From Holtermannia corniformis (lineage: Eukaryota > Basidiomycota > Tremellomycetes > Holtermanniales): a stretch of DNA of 64,000 nt. Made by a program: the position numbers and the translations under genes. Location: assembly GCA_001599935.1 (NCBI GenBank), contig BCIJ01000024.1:1-64000 (forward strand), in the 5' to 3' direction. Of this stretch, positions 23,429 through 33,593 are shown in pieces. Under the pieces are notes generated by a model. It was not told the DNA's origin and did not search any database. It saw nothing but the letters and a program-made list of their open reading frames with translations. Within the stretch, counting starts at the first letter, position 1. Each line of letters opens with the position of its first letter.

Positions 23429-25943
23429 ATGTCAGAGCTCAAGCGGCATAAAGCGCAGCTGCTCACGGCCAAGACGCGCTCACTGACCATACCAGATCCG
23501 AACAAGACGGATCACGGACCGTCTGCTGCCAACTCCAGACCGCACATCCCTCCCGGACCCTCGTTGCAGGCTCGACGCCTGACTGCATCACCTCGGCGAA
23601 CCCTCGTTTCCCATCGCACCCCATGGGCGTGTGCTTTTCCCAGGTGCGTCCCTTTTCCATCCGACGATAGTATAGGGGCGTGTACTGATACTAGAAACGC
23701 AGAGGTGCTGTCTCGACGATTGTTTTGACCCGAGGCTCTTTGGCCAGAGCGAGTACGAGTACCAGCTGAGGCGGGAAGAGGAGAGAAGACGTACGTGTTA
23801 ATTCCTTCTTCTACTCGCTTTGTCCCATCCCTGCACCTACCTATCCCGGCTTGGATCACTCAGCTTTGGGATCGCGTAGGTACATCGAGCTAGGGAACGG
23901 ACACGCGATCCGCACTGACGCGATAAACATAGGATTCTTCTGGAACCGACCCTTCTATCCTCCACAGCCAAACTACCCCGTTCCAGTCCCGGTTCCCGTG
24001 GGAGTTCCATCACAAGCCTTCGGACCGCCGCAAGCTGTTCTCCCGCCGTATCTGACAACGCCCATCCCGTCGTTTGCGACGCCGATCCCTCCCACGCCGA
24101 ACCAAGCCCCACTCGCACTAGGCCCTCCAGACGGATACTTCCCACAAGCATACCCGTCGCATCGTCCTGCAACGCCCGTACAATCGCGCCAGTACCTTGC
24201 GCCACCGCAAGACTATCGTCTCGGTCCTCCTGCAGGATACCCTCCAGCTTCACCTGTTCGGAGACGCTATTCGGCACCTAGCAGCGCTCTCACGCGGCCA
24301 GCTCACATCCACAAACCATCTCGAGAGTTGGCGACGGGTGCACCGGGATCGCCGTATCATCTCGACTCGGGTAGACTACCGGCATACGTCGACACGTCTG
24401 CGCGAACTCATGCCGAGGAGAGGCAGCATGCACACGAACCACGACGAAGGCCACGCTCCCACTCCTACGTCTAAGTCAGGGTCGAACTCTGGTGCTCTCA
24501 GCGGGAAAAAGCAGAGACACCACAAGTCGAGGCGAGGGAGTGAGTCGAGGCCGCCGAGTCCCAGTCGTCGTAGTATCGATACGACTCGCTCGACAACAAG
24601 CACGGATAGGGAGGTACGCTACGCTACGCCTGGAGCTGCCAAGCTCTCGTTCAGGATGCAGCGCGAAGCCAACCCAAATCATCGCAGAGTACCTACGCCG
24701 CATGTGACACCGTCCAGGCGGATGGGATCGCAAGCGAGTCTGCGGTCGACAAACACGGACGGCGCCGGTGCGGCAAGCGGAAGTGGTGGAAGTGGCAACC
24801 TCAGCAATGAGACAATCACACCCTATGGTGTCGATACGGGCGCCCCTAGTCCAGCTACCGGGTACGACCCCAATGACAATGTCGAGATTATCACTGGCTC
24901 ACTGGGCCGCAAGGAGCCAAGACACCGCACGCTACTCGCCAACATGCTTCGTCCTGCATTGCGCTCAACGACGCGCTTGCCGCTCGCCGACGACGGTCCG
25001 TCATCAGCATCTCCCGACAAGCCGCTACCTTCACGCCCAATGTCAATCCTCACTTCGTCCGTGCCGACCATCTTTCGCCGCTCCTCGACACGCGACCCAC
25101 CCCCTTCTGCACCTCTTTCCCGCACCCCTTCTCACACGCAAGCTCCATCACGCGCTAACGCTTTCACCACCATGTTCTCTTCACTCTCCATAGGCACGCC
25201 ATCACCCTCATCACAGCGCTATCACAAAGCACGAGTTTTGATCCTTCCGGCGGAGAATCTGTACGAGTACTTGCGCTTGGCAGTGGTGCCCAGCTGGGAT
25301 CGCTGGACAGAAGGCGCCAGCGATGCGGGAGGGTGGGGGGTGTTTGGCGGCAGTGGCGGTGGTGGAGGCTGGAAAAGTACGGGCGTGGGTTGGGAGTGGA
25401 TGCGACGCTTGGAGGACGCGGAGAGAGAGCGCATCCGCGGGAGGTCACTCAAGGTGTGGGAAGGTGCACCAAGGGATTGGGAGAGAGAGGTGCTGGACTG
25501 TAGGTACTGTACTGTGTGCGATCGGTGTGCTAATCATCTGTGACAGTCCACGAGGCCAACGTCCCTCGCTATCCAATCATGCCTGCAAATCGGTGGGGCA
25601 ATCAGTACGTGTTCAGCGCGAAGCACAGCTCGCTCATAGCTCAGGATATTTGCGCTTCACGCTTCCGGCTACGACACGGTCGAGTTCTACGATGAAGATG
25701 CCGACGCGGCGGATGACCGAGGGCTGCTTAGCTGGCTGATTGGTTCTGTCAGCGCATCCCAATGCTTCCAGACAGCGGCTGATACGACGTCTAGGTGCTA
25801 CAAACCGCAGTCTCGGCGCTACACATGCTGCGCTACTCATCCACCACATTCGCCTTCCACGTCATCCCTTGCCCACGCCCGACGCCCGCGGCACTGCCGA
25901 CGCGCTCACCGGCACAGCATCACCATCCGCTTCCTCAGGATAA
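23429..25943 (+). CDS. orphan Pro/Ser/Arg-rich protein
   Basis: Exons are 23429-23643, 23705-23790, 23864-24468, 24515-25499, 25547-25604, 25645-25742 and 25795-25943 (2196 nt, 731 aa); all phases agree. A Cys-containing stretch (CCLDDCFDPRLFGQSEY) is followed by a long Pro-rich region (NYPVPVPVPVGVPS) and then Ser/Arg-rich, probably disordered sequence. Near residue 470 is an ordered-looking segment (NVEIITGSLGRKEPRHRTLLANMLRP). A more conserved-looking part with RVLILPAENLYEYLRLAVVPSWDRW and a Gly-rich loop comes later, then VPRYPIMPANRWGNQ and FALHASGYDTVEFYDED. No family is recognised. The last exon could be mis-joined: the adjacent frame reads on into the next gene, so the two may be one locus. 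Confidence 0.45.
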
Positions 25944-25980
25944 TGACGGCCCGGCGTGTCTCTGGGAAAGCTTTGGAACT

Positions 25981-27071
25981 ATGGTGCTTGTCAACCAAAA
26001 CGAGGAAGCCGATCGTGCCATGGTTTTGGCGATCCGCCCGCCTTCGGTCGTGACCAGTGGCGTTCTGCGCGAATTCACTAGGGATGTGACAGAGCGCGAA
26101 GGGTGGCGCCACCTGACGCGCGACCTTGTCGATGGCGATGTCGGGCAAGCAAATCTGCTTCAAGCGCAAGTCAGTCTACGCTCTTTTCCCCGCGGAACTC
26201 AATTGACGGCGTTTGCTCAGGTCCACGACGACTGCGTTCGTAATCAGGTGTACTTCTTTGCCGTCAGCAATCTCAAGCAATGGGTCTTTGGCACTTTTGT
26301 CGGTGATTTACATGATCCCGACGTTGTCTCATGCTTGCACAGAACTCGACACATACCAAAGCAACTTGCGGCCCGGTCATTGACCGCAAATCCCGGAACC
26401 CGTCCCTCATGCAATGCCTGACGGCGTGGCTTGTGCGCTCAGTCGATGCCGTTAGTCCTATCGAACAGTTCCGGTCAAAGTTGACGAACCAACAGCGCCC
26501 CCGAGGGGAGCGTCGCGCTGCCGGTCGTCACCGCCACGGCCATACCGATCAGTACAGCCAGCCGGGCTCCCAACTACGCTCTGCCAGCCGATCCAGCCTC
26601 AGCCAGCGACACTTCCCTGACGACGACGCGCCACCTTATCCTGGTCCAGCGCGTCCCAGGACTCCCTACCATCGCTCGAGTACGGACCAAGATGACAACA
26701 GCAGCTCATATCGTCGCGATCGTCATACGTCCGCTCCACCTCCGCCACGTAACACCGAGTGGGGTCAGGCTCCTACGCCGTACCCTGCTGACCCGTACTA
26801 TGACATGCGCTACGCTACGTCTGCACCGTACATTCAGCCTGCAACACCGATCCCCTATCCGCAGTACCCGACATGGACGGGCGCGGACATGTACTCTGGG
26901 TCGTACGCGGCATCACCGGTCCCGGGCTATGCGATGAGTTCCGGCGCGTACGTCGATCCAAGGTGGCAACAGCCTATGAACCATTCAAGGTCATGGAGCT
27001 CTCAAGGCAGTCAGTCCTGCACATATTGTGTCTACATCGCTTTGCTGACACCGTTCTCAGTGCACTATTAG
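25981..27071 (+). CDS. orphan protein with conserved-looking N-domain and Pro/Tyr-rich C-terminus
   Basis: Exons are 25981-26169, 26221-26298, 26343-27009 and 27061-27071 (945 nt, 314 aa). The N-terminal part (MVLVNQNEEADRAMVLAIRPP, then VYFFAVSNLKQWVFGTF) looks folded. The rest is disordered: Arg/Ser-rich, then Pro/Tyr-rich with PYPADPYYDMRYATS and IPYPQYPTWTGADMYSG. The open frame extends upstream of the chosen ATG to 25795 (LWESFGTM precedes it), so the true start may be earlier or in the previous gene. The final coding exon is only 11 nt (MHY-stop). No family is recognised. Confidence 0.45.
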
Positions 27072-27174
27072 CGCCGGACATTTCAGTATGGATGTGTCAT
27101 AGTAATCATTCCATATGCACACAGGCTTCAACGGTCTTCCAGAGGCTGCCAGAGCCACCGCTGACTCGATCCGA

Positions 27175-28599
27175 TCACTGAGTCATGTAGAGCTTGCCGA
27201 TCTCATTAGGCTCGCCTTGGGCGTTCATAGCGTGATTGGCACCGAGATCCTTGGGCGGGAACATACCGAACCACGCCCATCTGGCACTTGATTAGCCGCC
27301 CGACTTCTCAAGAATCTGCAAGTGTGCCTACCGTTCCGCCCAATCGTTCTTGCGGAAGAACTCGCTCGATTTGGTCATAAAGTTGCGAACCTCGGCATCG
27401 GTGCAGATATAATTACGGTTGAAGTCGATGCAGGCGTACTGCGCATCTCAGTCGGTTGATCGGTCCTCGTGCGAAAAGAAGCTCACCTCGGTAATCCAGA
27501 TAGGCTTGTTGAAAGTGTCGTGGAAGTCCTGATAGGTGAATTGGCCATCAGCATCAGTCTGATGGACACGATGGGTGATCTTACCTGAACATAGTCGATG
27601 AAATCATCTGCTATTGGTGAGTTCTGGGTGAGATGTGGAGCATGGCACTGACCGACGTTGTCGCCGTAGAAGTGGATCGGGATAAAGTCATAAGCGCAGC
27701 CGGCGGTCGTCTTGCATGCGGCCTCGAACTCCTGTCACCCAGCAAGCATAAGCAGAGTGCAGAGGAGTAGTGGAAGGTGCAGTACGACACGCACAGTGAA
27801 CCAAGTCTTGCCGCCTCGGGCAGTCGCCGGCGCCCCGATCCGCAAACCCTGGACAGCTGCGTCCGCCGTCCACTGCGCGTGTAGAGTTGCAGCTTGTGCA
27901 GCCGGGAGATTTGCTTGGGAGCCCATGTCCGCTGTGGTAGAGTAAATCAGCATAAAGGGACGGGAATGGCTAGGGCAACGTACGCTCGTTGAAGGACAAG
28001 ATGGTGCTGGTTCCGGCAGGCCAGCTGCTCTTTGCGCCGGCCACTTGCGTCACTTGATCCTTACCCCAGACCATCGGTACAAACTCGACCGACTTTTCGA
28101 TGGTTGAGAGAGGTGTCAACCCCCAGCTGTAAGCCCAGTTGACCTTTGAGGTCCCGCCAGTGAAGGAAGTCATGTGTGAGCCAGAGTCGTGGTTCCATCC
28201 GAGGCCGGCGCGCTTTGAGCTGTCATTGACGATTGCAGTGGCTGAAGCACTAACAGTCACGCTAGATGAGGTACTGGTGGAAATCAAGGACGAAGTGGGC
28301 TCGACGGCGAGCTCATTCCCAGGCATCGATGCGCTCGAAGCGGCGGAAACGCCAGTCGAAGAGGAATTGGTCATGAGAGGTCCCGACGAGACGGTGACGG
28401 AGGGAATCACGGTAACGCCAGCTTCGCTGCTGGACGCGATTGCTGTCGAGTTACCAGCGTGACCGTGGTGTCCGTTGTGCCCGTGACGGTCGCAATCTGC
28501 GCGCTTGACCTTTCTGACCATGCGATGTCCAGCATCAGCAGTGGCAAAGGCAGGCAGAATTGCTAAAGCGCAAGCTAGGATGCTGCTGGAGACCCTCAT
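27175..28599 (-). CDS. secreted GH128/Asl1-type glucan hydrolase with Ser/Thr-rich linker
   Basis: Exons are 27984-28599, 27795-27931, 27653-27731, 27585-27607, 27487-27528, 27332-27438 and 27175-27280 (1110 nt, 369 aa). A signal peptide (MRVSSSILACALAILPAFATADA) precedes a His/Gly-rich patch and about 90 residues of Ser/Thr/Val linker, probably O-glycosylated. The catalytic domain begins KRAGLGWNHDSG and shows WAYSWGLTP, FVPMVWG, FNEPDM (acid/base Glu, built by splicing) and KPIWITE (nucleophile Glu), then ERWAWFGMF. This order is typical of the Glyco_hydro_cc / GH128 beta-1,3-glucanase group, seen as Asl1 in S. pombe. It probably acts on wall glucan at the cell surface. Confidence 0.9.
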
Positions 28600-29048
28600 G
28601 CTGACCGAGACTTGTTCAGGACGACGGGGAAAGAGTGTGTGTAGGTAAACGAATGTGCAAGCAGAGAGGGAGGATGAGTGTAGCTGCGAGCGGGCTCGGT
28701 GATGACCCCAGTCAAACTTGACCGTGTCCTTTATCACAGACCCGCTCAATCAGCACAGAGCATACACATCCCCAGCACAGCGCAAACAAGCTCATCACCC
28801 TGCAGGGCGGTTGATTGCATGCGATCGCCGGCGAGCTGAAACGCGTTTGTCGCCGTCCTTTGCGATTCGGGGTGTGCCTTTCGACGACTGATGTGACAAG
28901 CACGGGCTCGCAGACATCCTTACGCCGCGCGCGGTGAGCCTCGCAGTGTCCAGTGACGGCGCCCAATTCGATTCCATTGCCCGCTATGTAGTTGTGAGAC
29001 CGTTTTCCTCTCCAACCCCGTACCGGCTATCACTTTTTGCTCGCTGGT
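28600..29048. other. intergenic gap, 449 bp, both neighbours on the minus strand
   Basis: This contains the GH128 gene promoter and the 3' flank of the Cys-rich gene. A pyrimidine-rich tract and a short GC-rich stretch are seen, but no gene or repeat. Confidence 0.4.
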
Positions 29049-29397
29049 TCACGGCGTCGGTGCGATGAGGAGCGGCGTGCAGGCTGACATGCACGCCCCT
29101 TGGATGAGCGAGCACCCTACCAGTGCTGCAGGGACACCGGCCCCGAGCGTGAAGATTCCTTGTGCATCATCACCGCAGAGTTGAGAGAGTGACGACCATC
29201 TGCTTACCCGCAACGAAGCCTGCGCCGGAACAGCAAGTCACGTACCCGGCGTTACAGGCGGTCTGACAAGCTACGTGTTCGGGATCAGTCATCAGACATC
29301 CGCACGAGAAAGACTTGCCAGCCCAAGCCACGGGGCCTGCGTTTACCGTTTGACCCACAGCCAAGGTGCAGAGTGCGATATACCAGATAAAGCGCAT
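29049..29397 (-). CDS. small secreted cysteine-rich protein
   Basis: Two exons, 29208-29397 and 29049-29125 (267 nt, 88 aa). A signal peptide of about 20 residues (MRFIWYIALCTLAVGQTVNAG) precedes a mature part with ten cysteines: CGC, CQTAC, CC, then after the intron C, C and C. The pattern CQTACNAGYVTCCSGAGFV followed by C..GACMSAC and the ending PTP matches a common fungal family of small secreted proteins of unknown function with an alternating Ala/Gly/Cys core. The N-terminal leader suggests export. Size and Cys content make it an effector-type candidate, but no activity can be assigned. Confidence 0.8.
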
Positions 29398-29650
29398 ATT
29401 GTAATCGTTGAGAAGCTATGACGACTAGAGGTGGTGGTTGTTGGCAGTGGGACTCGTTCACAGTCCCGACACTGCTAATGAGCGTCCCAGTGACCTTTTG
29501 ACGATCATGCCATTGGTTGCAAGGTGACGGGTGCCTGTACATGACAGTGCCGGTCACCAGACGCATGGCTGCATCCGCGCGACTCGGTTGGGACTCGCCT
29601 CCTGCCTTTTGTGGTCGTAGTCGTGCGTAACGCGCCGTCGTATACATGCA

Positions 29651-31499
29651 TCACTCGCCAACACCACTGCTCCGACTGGCCAGCCAGCGCACCCACCACC
29701 CCGGCCGTGCCTGCTCCATCTCGCTCGTCTTGCGCTTCACCTCGGCCTCCATCTCGTCGCGGAGCTCTCGGATCGGCTTCTTGACAAGTGACGGGAGCTC
29801 GAATTTATCGGGGTTGAGAGAGCCGGGCGAGAGGACCATTGCGGATGTTTGGGATGCGGGCAGCTTGGCGGTCATTGCGCGCAGGGACTGGGTGAGATTA
29901 GTGACCGCTCATCTCTCCTGCTCGACCGTGAGAGGGCTGATCGCTATCGTAGTCTCAAACGGCAAGGCCTCGCACGCGCTTACACAGCGAGCGCTGCGTA
30001 CGCACATCACGCGCAGACACGTACCTCCAACATGCCCAAGCTCGTCGCCCGCTCGCCCGCCTTGATCAGATACTCTTCATTCTCCTCCCTCTCGTCGCCG
30101 TTCCAATCTTGAATCCGCGGGTCATCCCAGTTCACCCCCTGTTCGTCTGTCAAACCGGCCAAAGGCGCCTTGAGCGCGTGTCCGGTCGGTGGTCTCGGTG
30201 GATGAATGTACGATTGGAACGCTTGGGCAAGGACTGCGGCGTATGAGACGGATCCGGCGGTTGCGCGTTGAGGAATCGGGGAGATTGAAGCGGCGGCGGG
30301 GAGGATCAGGGAGAGGGTTGGGAGATAGGGTGCCGGGTTGTAAAAGTACTCCCTGACATGTCAGAGTCTGGACCCGAAGCAACCAGTGGACACGCACTTG
30401 GAGTCCATCTGCGGTGGCATCGGCATGTTGATGCGACAGTTTGCGGCCTACGCTGTCAGCTTTTGCTCTGCTGCTTGTCGCTGTCTAACGGCAAGCCGTA
30501 CGGGTGATTGCGCTCATTGCACGCCTGGATTGAGATTGAACCTACCTTTTCATCGTGAGCGTCCATGACGACCGTGATCCGCCGTCCTGGTGCGTCTGGG
30601 TCAGGCTTGTGTTCAAAGTCGGCGATATATGTCGGAAAGTAGATTGGGTAGCAAGCGAACTGACGAGTCTATGAGCCTATGATCTGTCGTTTCGCATTGC
30701 TTCACAGGCGATGGCAACTCGGGCTATGCGCTAGGCTACCGAATCGCACTCGGGGGGGATCGCCCAACTCACCAGCACGTCCTCGTCTTTCCAGTCCCGC
30801 TCGTCAATCCTCCAGCCTTCCCATTCCGCTCGCCTGCCCACTTGGCCACGTAGCTTTTCCACCAAGTCGATCGGCGAGACTGTGAACGGGACGGGGACGA
30901 CGTCGAAACCATCGCCGAGTTGGGTCAGGTCTGTCGCCGGGTCGTATTTGGGAAGAGGGGTCTGCAGTGGTGGGATGGCGTACGAGATGTAGGACAGAGG
31001 TGGGAACGCGTTACCTAGAGTCAATGTCAGCACTCGTAATCTGCCGAGGTCGACGATCGAGGTCCATCGGCGGATGGATAGACGACTTACCTGGCACATA
31101 ACCCTCTCTGATCCCAAGCCAGCCTTCTCCGTCTCTCCCACCCTGCACTTTCTTGACTGGTCCTCTTGCGCCCAGATCGACGCGCCAGACGGGCCAGTAG
31201 ACGGCCTTGATCTCCCTCAGCTTGAGATCATGGCCGATCCCAAACTCGGTCGCGAGGGTGAGCACGCCGTGTCCGAACCAGCGGAGGAAGAGCGAGAGGA
31301 CAGCGTTTGGGAGCGTAGCGGTTGCGAGCAGGCCAGCAGGGTGAAGGACCGACAGGGCGGCTGCTGGTGACAGTGCGAAAGGGACGCTGGTGATCTTTGA
31401 CGACGGGGTCGAGAGGTGCCGATGTCGGTAGCTTGCCTTGCCAGGCTGCCTTGTGCTCCTTGCGAGCTGACTTGTTCGAGCTGAGCGCAGGATGATCAT
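29651..31499 (-). CDS. putative mitochondrial protein of unknown function
   Basis: Exons are 31091-31499, 30773-31014, 30546-30659, 30398-30408, 30025-30352 and 29651-29887 (1341 nt, 446 aa). The N-terminus (MIILRSARTSQLARSTRQ, then KASYRHRHLS) is Arg-rich without acids, as in a mitochondrial presequence. Recognisable blocks are VYWPVWRVDLGARG, FPPLSYISYAIPPLQTP, FACYPIYFPTYIADFEH, RRITVVMDAHDEK and EYFYNPAPYLPT, and the C-terminus has a charged helix. The recurring 'P-x-W/Y-x-V/A-D' pattern is known from fungal mitochondrial proteins of unknown role. Exon 4 is only 11 nt and is needed to keep frame. It is head to head with the ABC gene (start codons 125 bp apart). Confidence 0.7.
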
Positions 31500-31624
31500 G
31501 CTATCGCTGATGATGGTTGATCGTTAACGGCTTTGTCGGCTCTCGCTCTGTTTCTCCGAACGACTCTGGTTGATCGCTGTCGACGCCGCTGTCAGCTCGG
31601 CAACCATCAAGACTGTCGAACACG

Positions 31625-33488
31625 ATGGCAAGACTTCCGCTCGTCAGGATCCCCGCCGAGTCTGCAGTCCATCGCTTTGGAGCGAGTGCGAACCCACCAA
31701 GAAGCCAGGCGTTGCTCCGGTTCGGTCACCAGGGATGGACGGTCAACCCGGTGCAGTCTGAGCGTGCTACAGCTCCCATCAGCACTGTCGACACCAAGCA
31801 ACAAGCCTGGGCGGTCCTTGGCGATGGTGAAGGCAGAAGACGCATCGTCGAGGTCGGTCCGCACGCTCATCATGACCGAGTCTAGCTGAGTTGCTGCAGA
31901 CGTTGCTCTCGCGGCACCGTATCCATCCTCTTGTCCCTCCTCCTGGTCCCTTCCCACTGCTCACAGAGCTCAAGTCGGCGCCGACGACATCCCTCGCGGC
32001 TCCAGCGCCCATCCGGCACTTGGCCTTTTCCCGTCCACCACCGGCCAGCGGCGAGTTTACAGACTTTACCGCACGCTACGGTCACCTGCTCGAGGATGAC
32101 AAGCAGACGCTGCTCGAGTCGCTGTCAGAGCTCAGTCCCGCTCCGACGCGGGCCGAGATTGACGACGTCGCGCAGACGATGAAGATTTCGCATCTGCTCA
32201 AGCTCCCCCTCGTCAGCTTGTCGAGTGGTCAGACACGTCGAGCGCGTATCGCCAGTGCGCTCCTCGCCAAGCCTACGATGCTAGTGCTCGAAGACCCACT
32301 GGCAGGTCTCGACGTCGTCTCGCGCAAAGACGTCTCGGCCGTCCTGGGCAGAGTCAACGCCCAGGGGATCCGCTTGATCCTCGTCCTAAGAGCAAAAGCC
32401 AAGGGCAAAGAAGCATCGCTGCCAGACTGGGTGACCGACGTCGTCGACGTTCGCAAGAGTGAAGTCTGGATTGGGACCAAACGCGAGTTTGAGCAGGACA
32501 GGCTGCCGACCCTTGCCGCTGCCTCGGACGCCGCGATCGGAAGTGCGAATGCAAAGACAGACAAGCAGGCCGGGCTCGTGCAGCGGCAGGCTGCCGAGGC
32601 TGTGGTGGACATGAACGGCGTCTCGGTCGCATACGGCGAAAAGAAGGAACGAGAGGTGCGTATCGGCTGCCAAGGACGACGCGCCTCCTAAGCGCGAGCG
32701 TATTTGCAAGTCTTGCACTGACAAAACAGGTACTGCGAGACATCTCATGGACCATCAAGCCAGGTGACAAGTGGCACCTCCAGGGCGCCAACGGTGAGTA
32801 CTCTCGTCTTGTTCTTAGCCTTGCTTATCGGCCCATAGGGTCTGGCAAGACGACCCTTCTATCCCTTTTGCTCGGGCAGCACCCGCGCTCCTATTCCCTC
32901 CCCTCGTCAGCCCTCACGCTCTTCTCTCAACCCCGTCGCCAGATCGCCACCACCGTCCTACGCACGCGCATCGGCCACACCTCTCCCGAAATCTACCAAT
33001 CCTTTCCCCGGGGCATGGGCCTGTCCGCGCTCGAAGCCATCCTGTCAGGCTTCTGGGGTGTCTTTTGCCGTCGTCAAGAATCGCTGGCACAGCGCGAGCG
33101 CGCGTTGGCGCTCTGGGACTTTTTTCAACAGCGGGCAATGTGGGCTGGCTTGGCGCCTGATCAGGCGTTTGCACGCTTCCCTGCGAATCAGCAGGCTTTG
33201 ATCCTGTTCTTGAGAGCGGTCGTGAGCCGACCCGAGGTCCTGGTATTGGATGAGCCGGCGCAGGGGATGGACGAGGCCGTTTGGGACGCGTGTACACTGT
33301 TGCTCCACCAAGAATGGAACGAGGTCCCAGAGCAAGCCGTGGTCGTGGTCAGCCACTATGAAGACGAGGTGCGCTCTACTGTGCAGTCGGGTCACGTCTG
33401 ACGAAAGCACCAGGTACCATGGGCAAAGGGCGACGGCTACGTGCTCAAACTGCAAGACGGCGTCGTCGTCCAAGATACGAGCGACTAG
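31625..33488 (+). CDS. two-domain soluble ABC ATPase (YDR061W/ModF-like)
   Basis: Exons are 31625-31852, 31900-32655, 32730-32793, 32839-33368 and 33414-33488 (1653 nt, 550 aa). There are two nucleotide-binding domains and no membrane segments. NBD1 has an intact signature (VSLSSGQTRRARIA) but no Walker A Lys-Ser/Thr (the place reads LGDGEGRRRIV), and its Walker B reads LVLEDP. NBD2 has a perfect Walker A (GANGSGKTTLL, spliced) and Walker B (VLVLDEPAQGMD) plus the His switch (VVVSHYED), but its signature is degraded (RFPANQQALI). So only one composite ATP site, NBD2 Walker with NBD1 signature, looks active. Yeast YDR061W is of the same shape and has no settled function. Confidence 0.85.
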
Positions 33489-33593
33489 CGCTCCAGCACT
33501 CATCGCATCTATGCATCTCTCAGGGTAATAGCTACAGGACCGTCGTCGTGATTGTGGTCGTTACACTGCGCAGCCGTCCAGATCTCGTACAGT

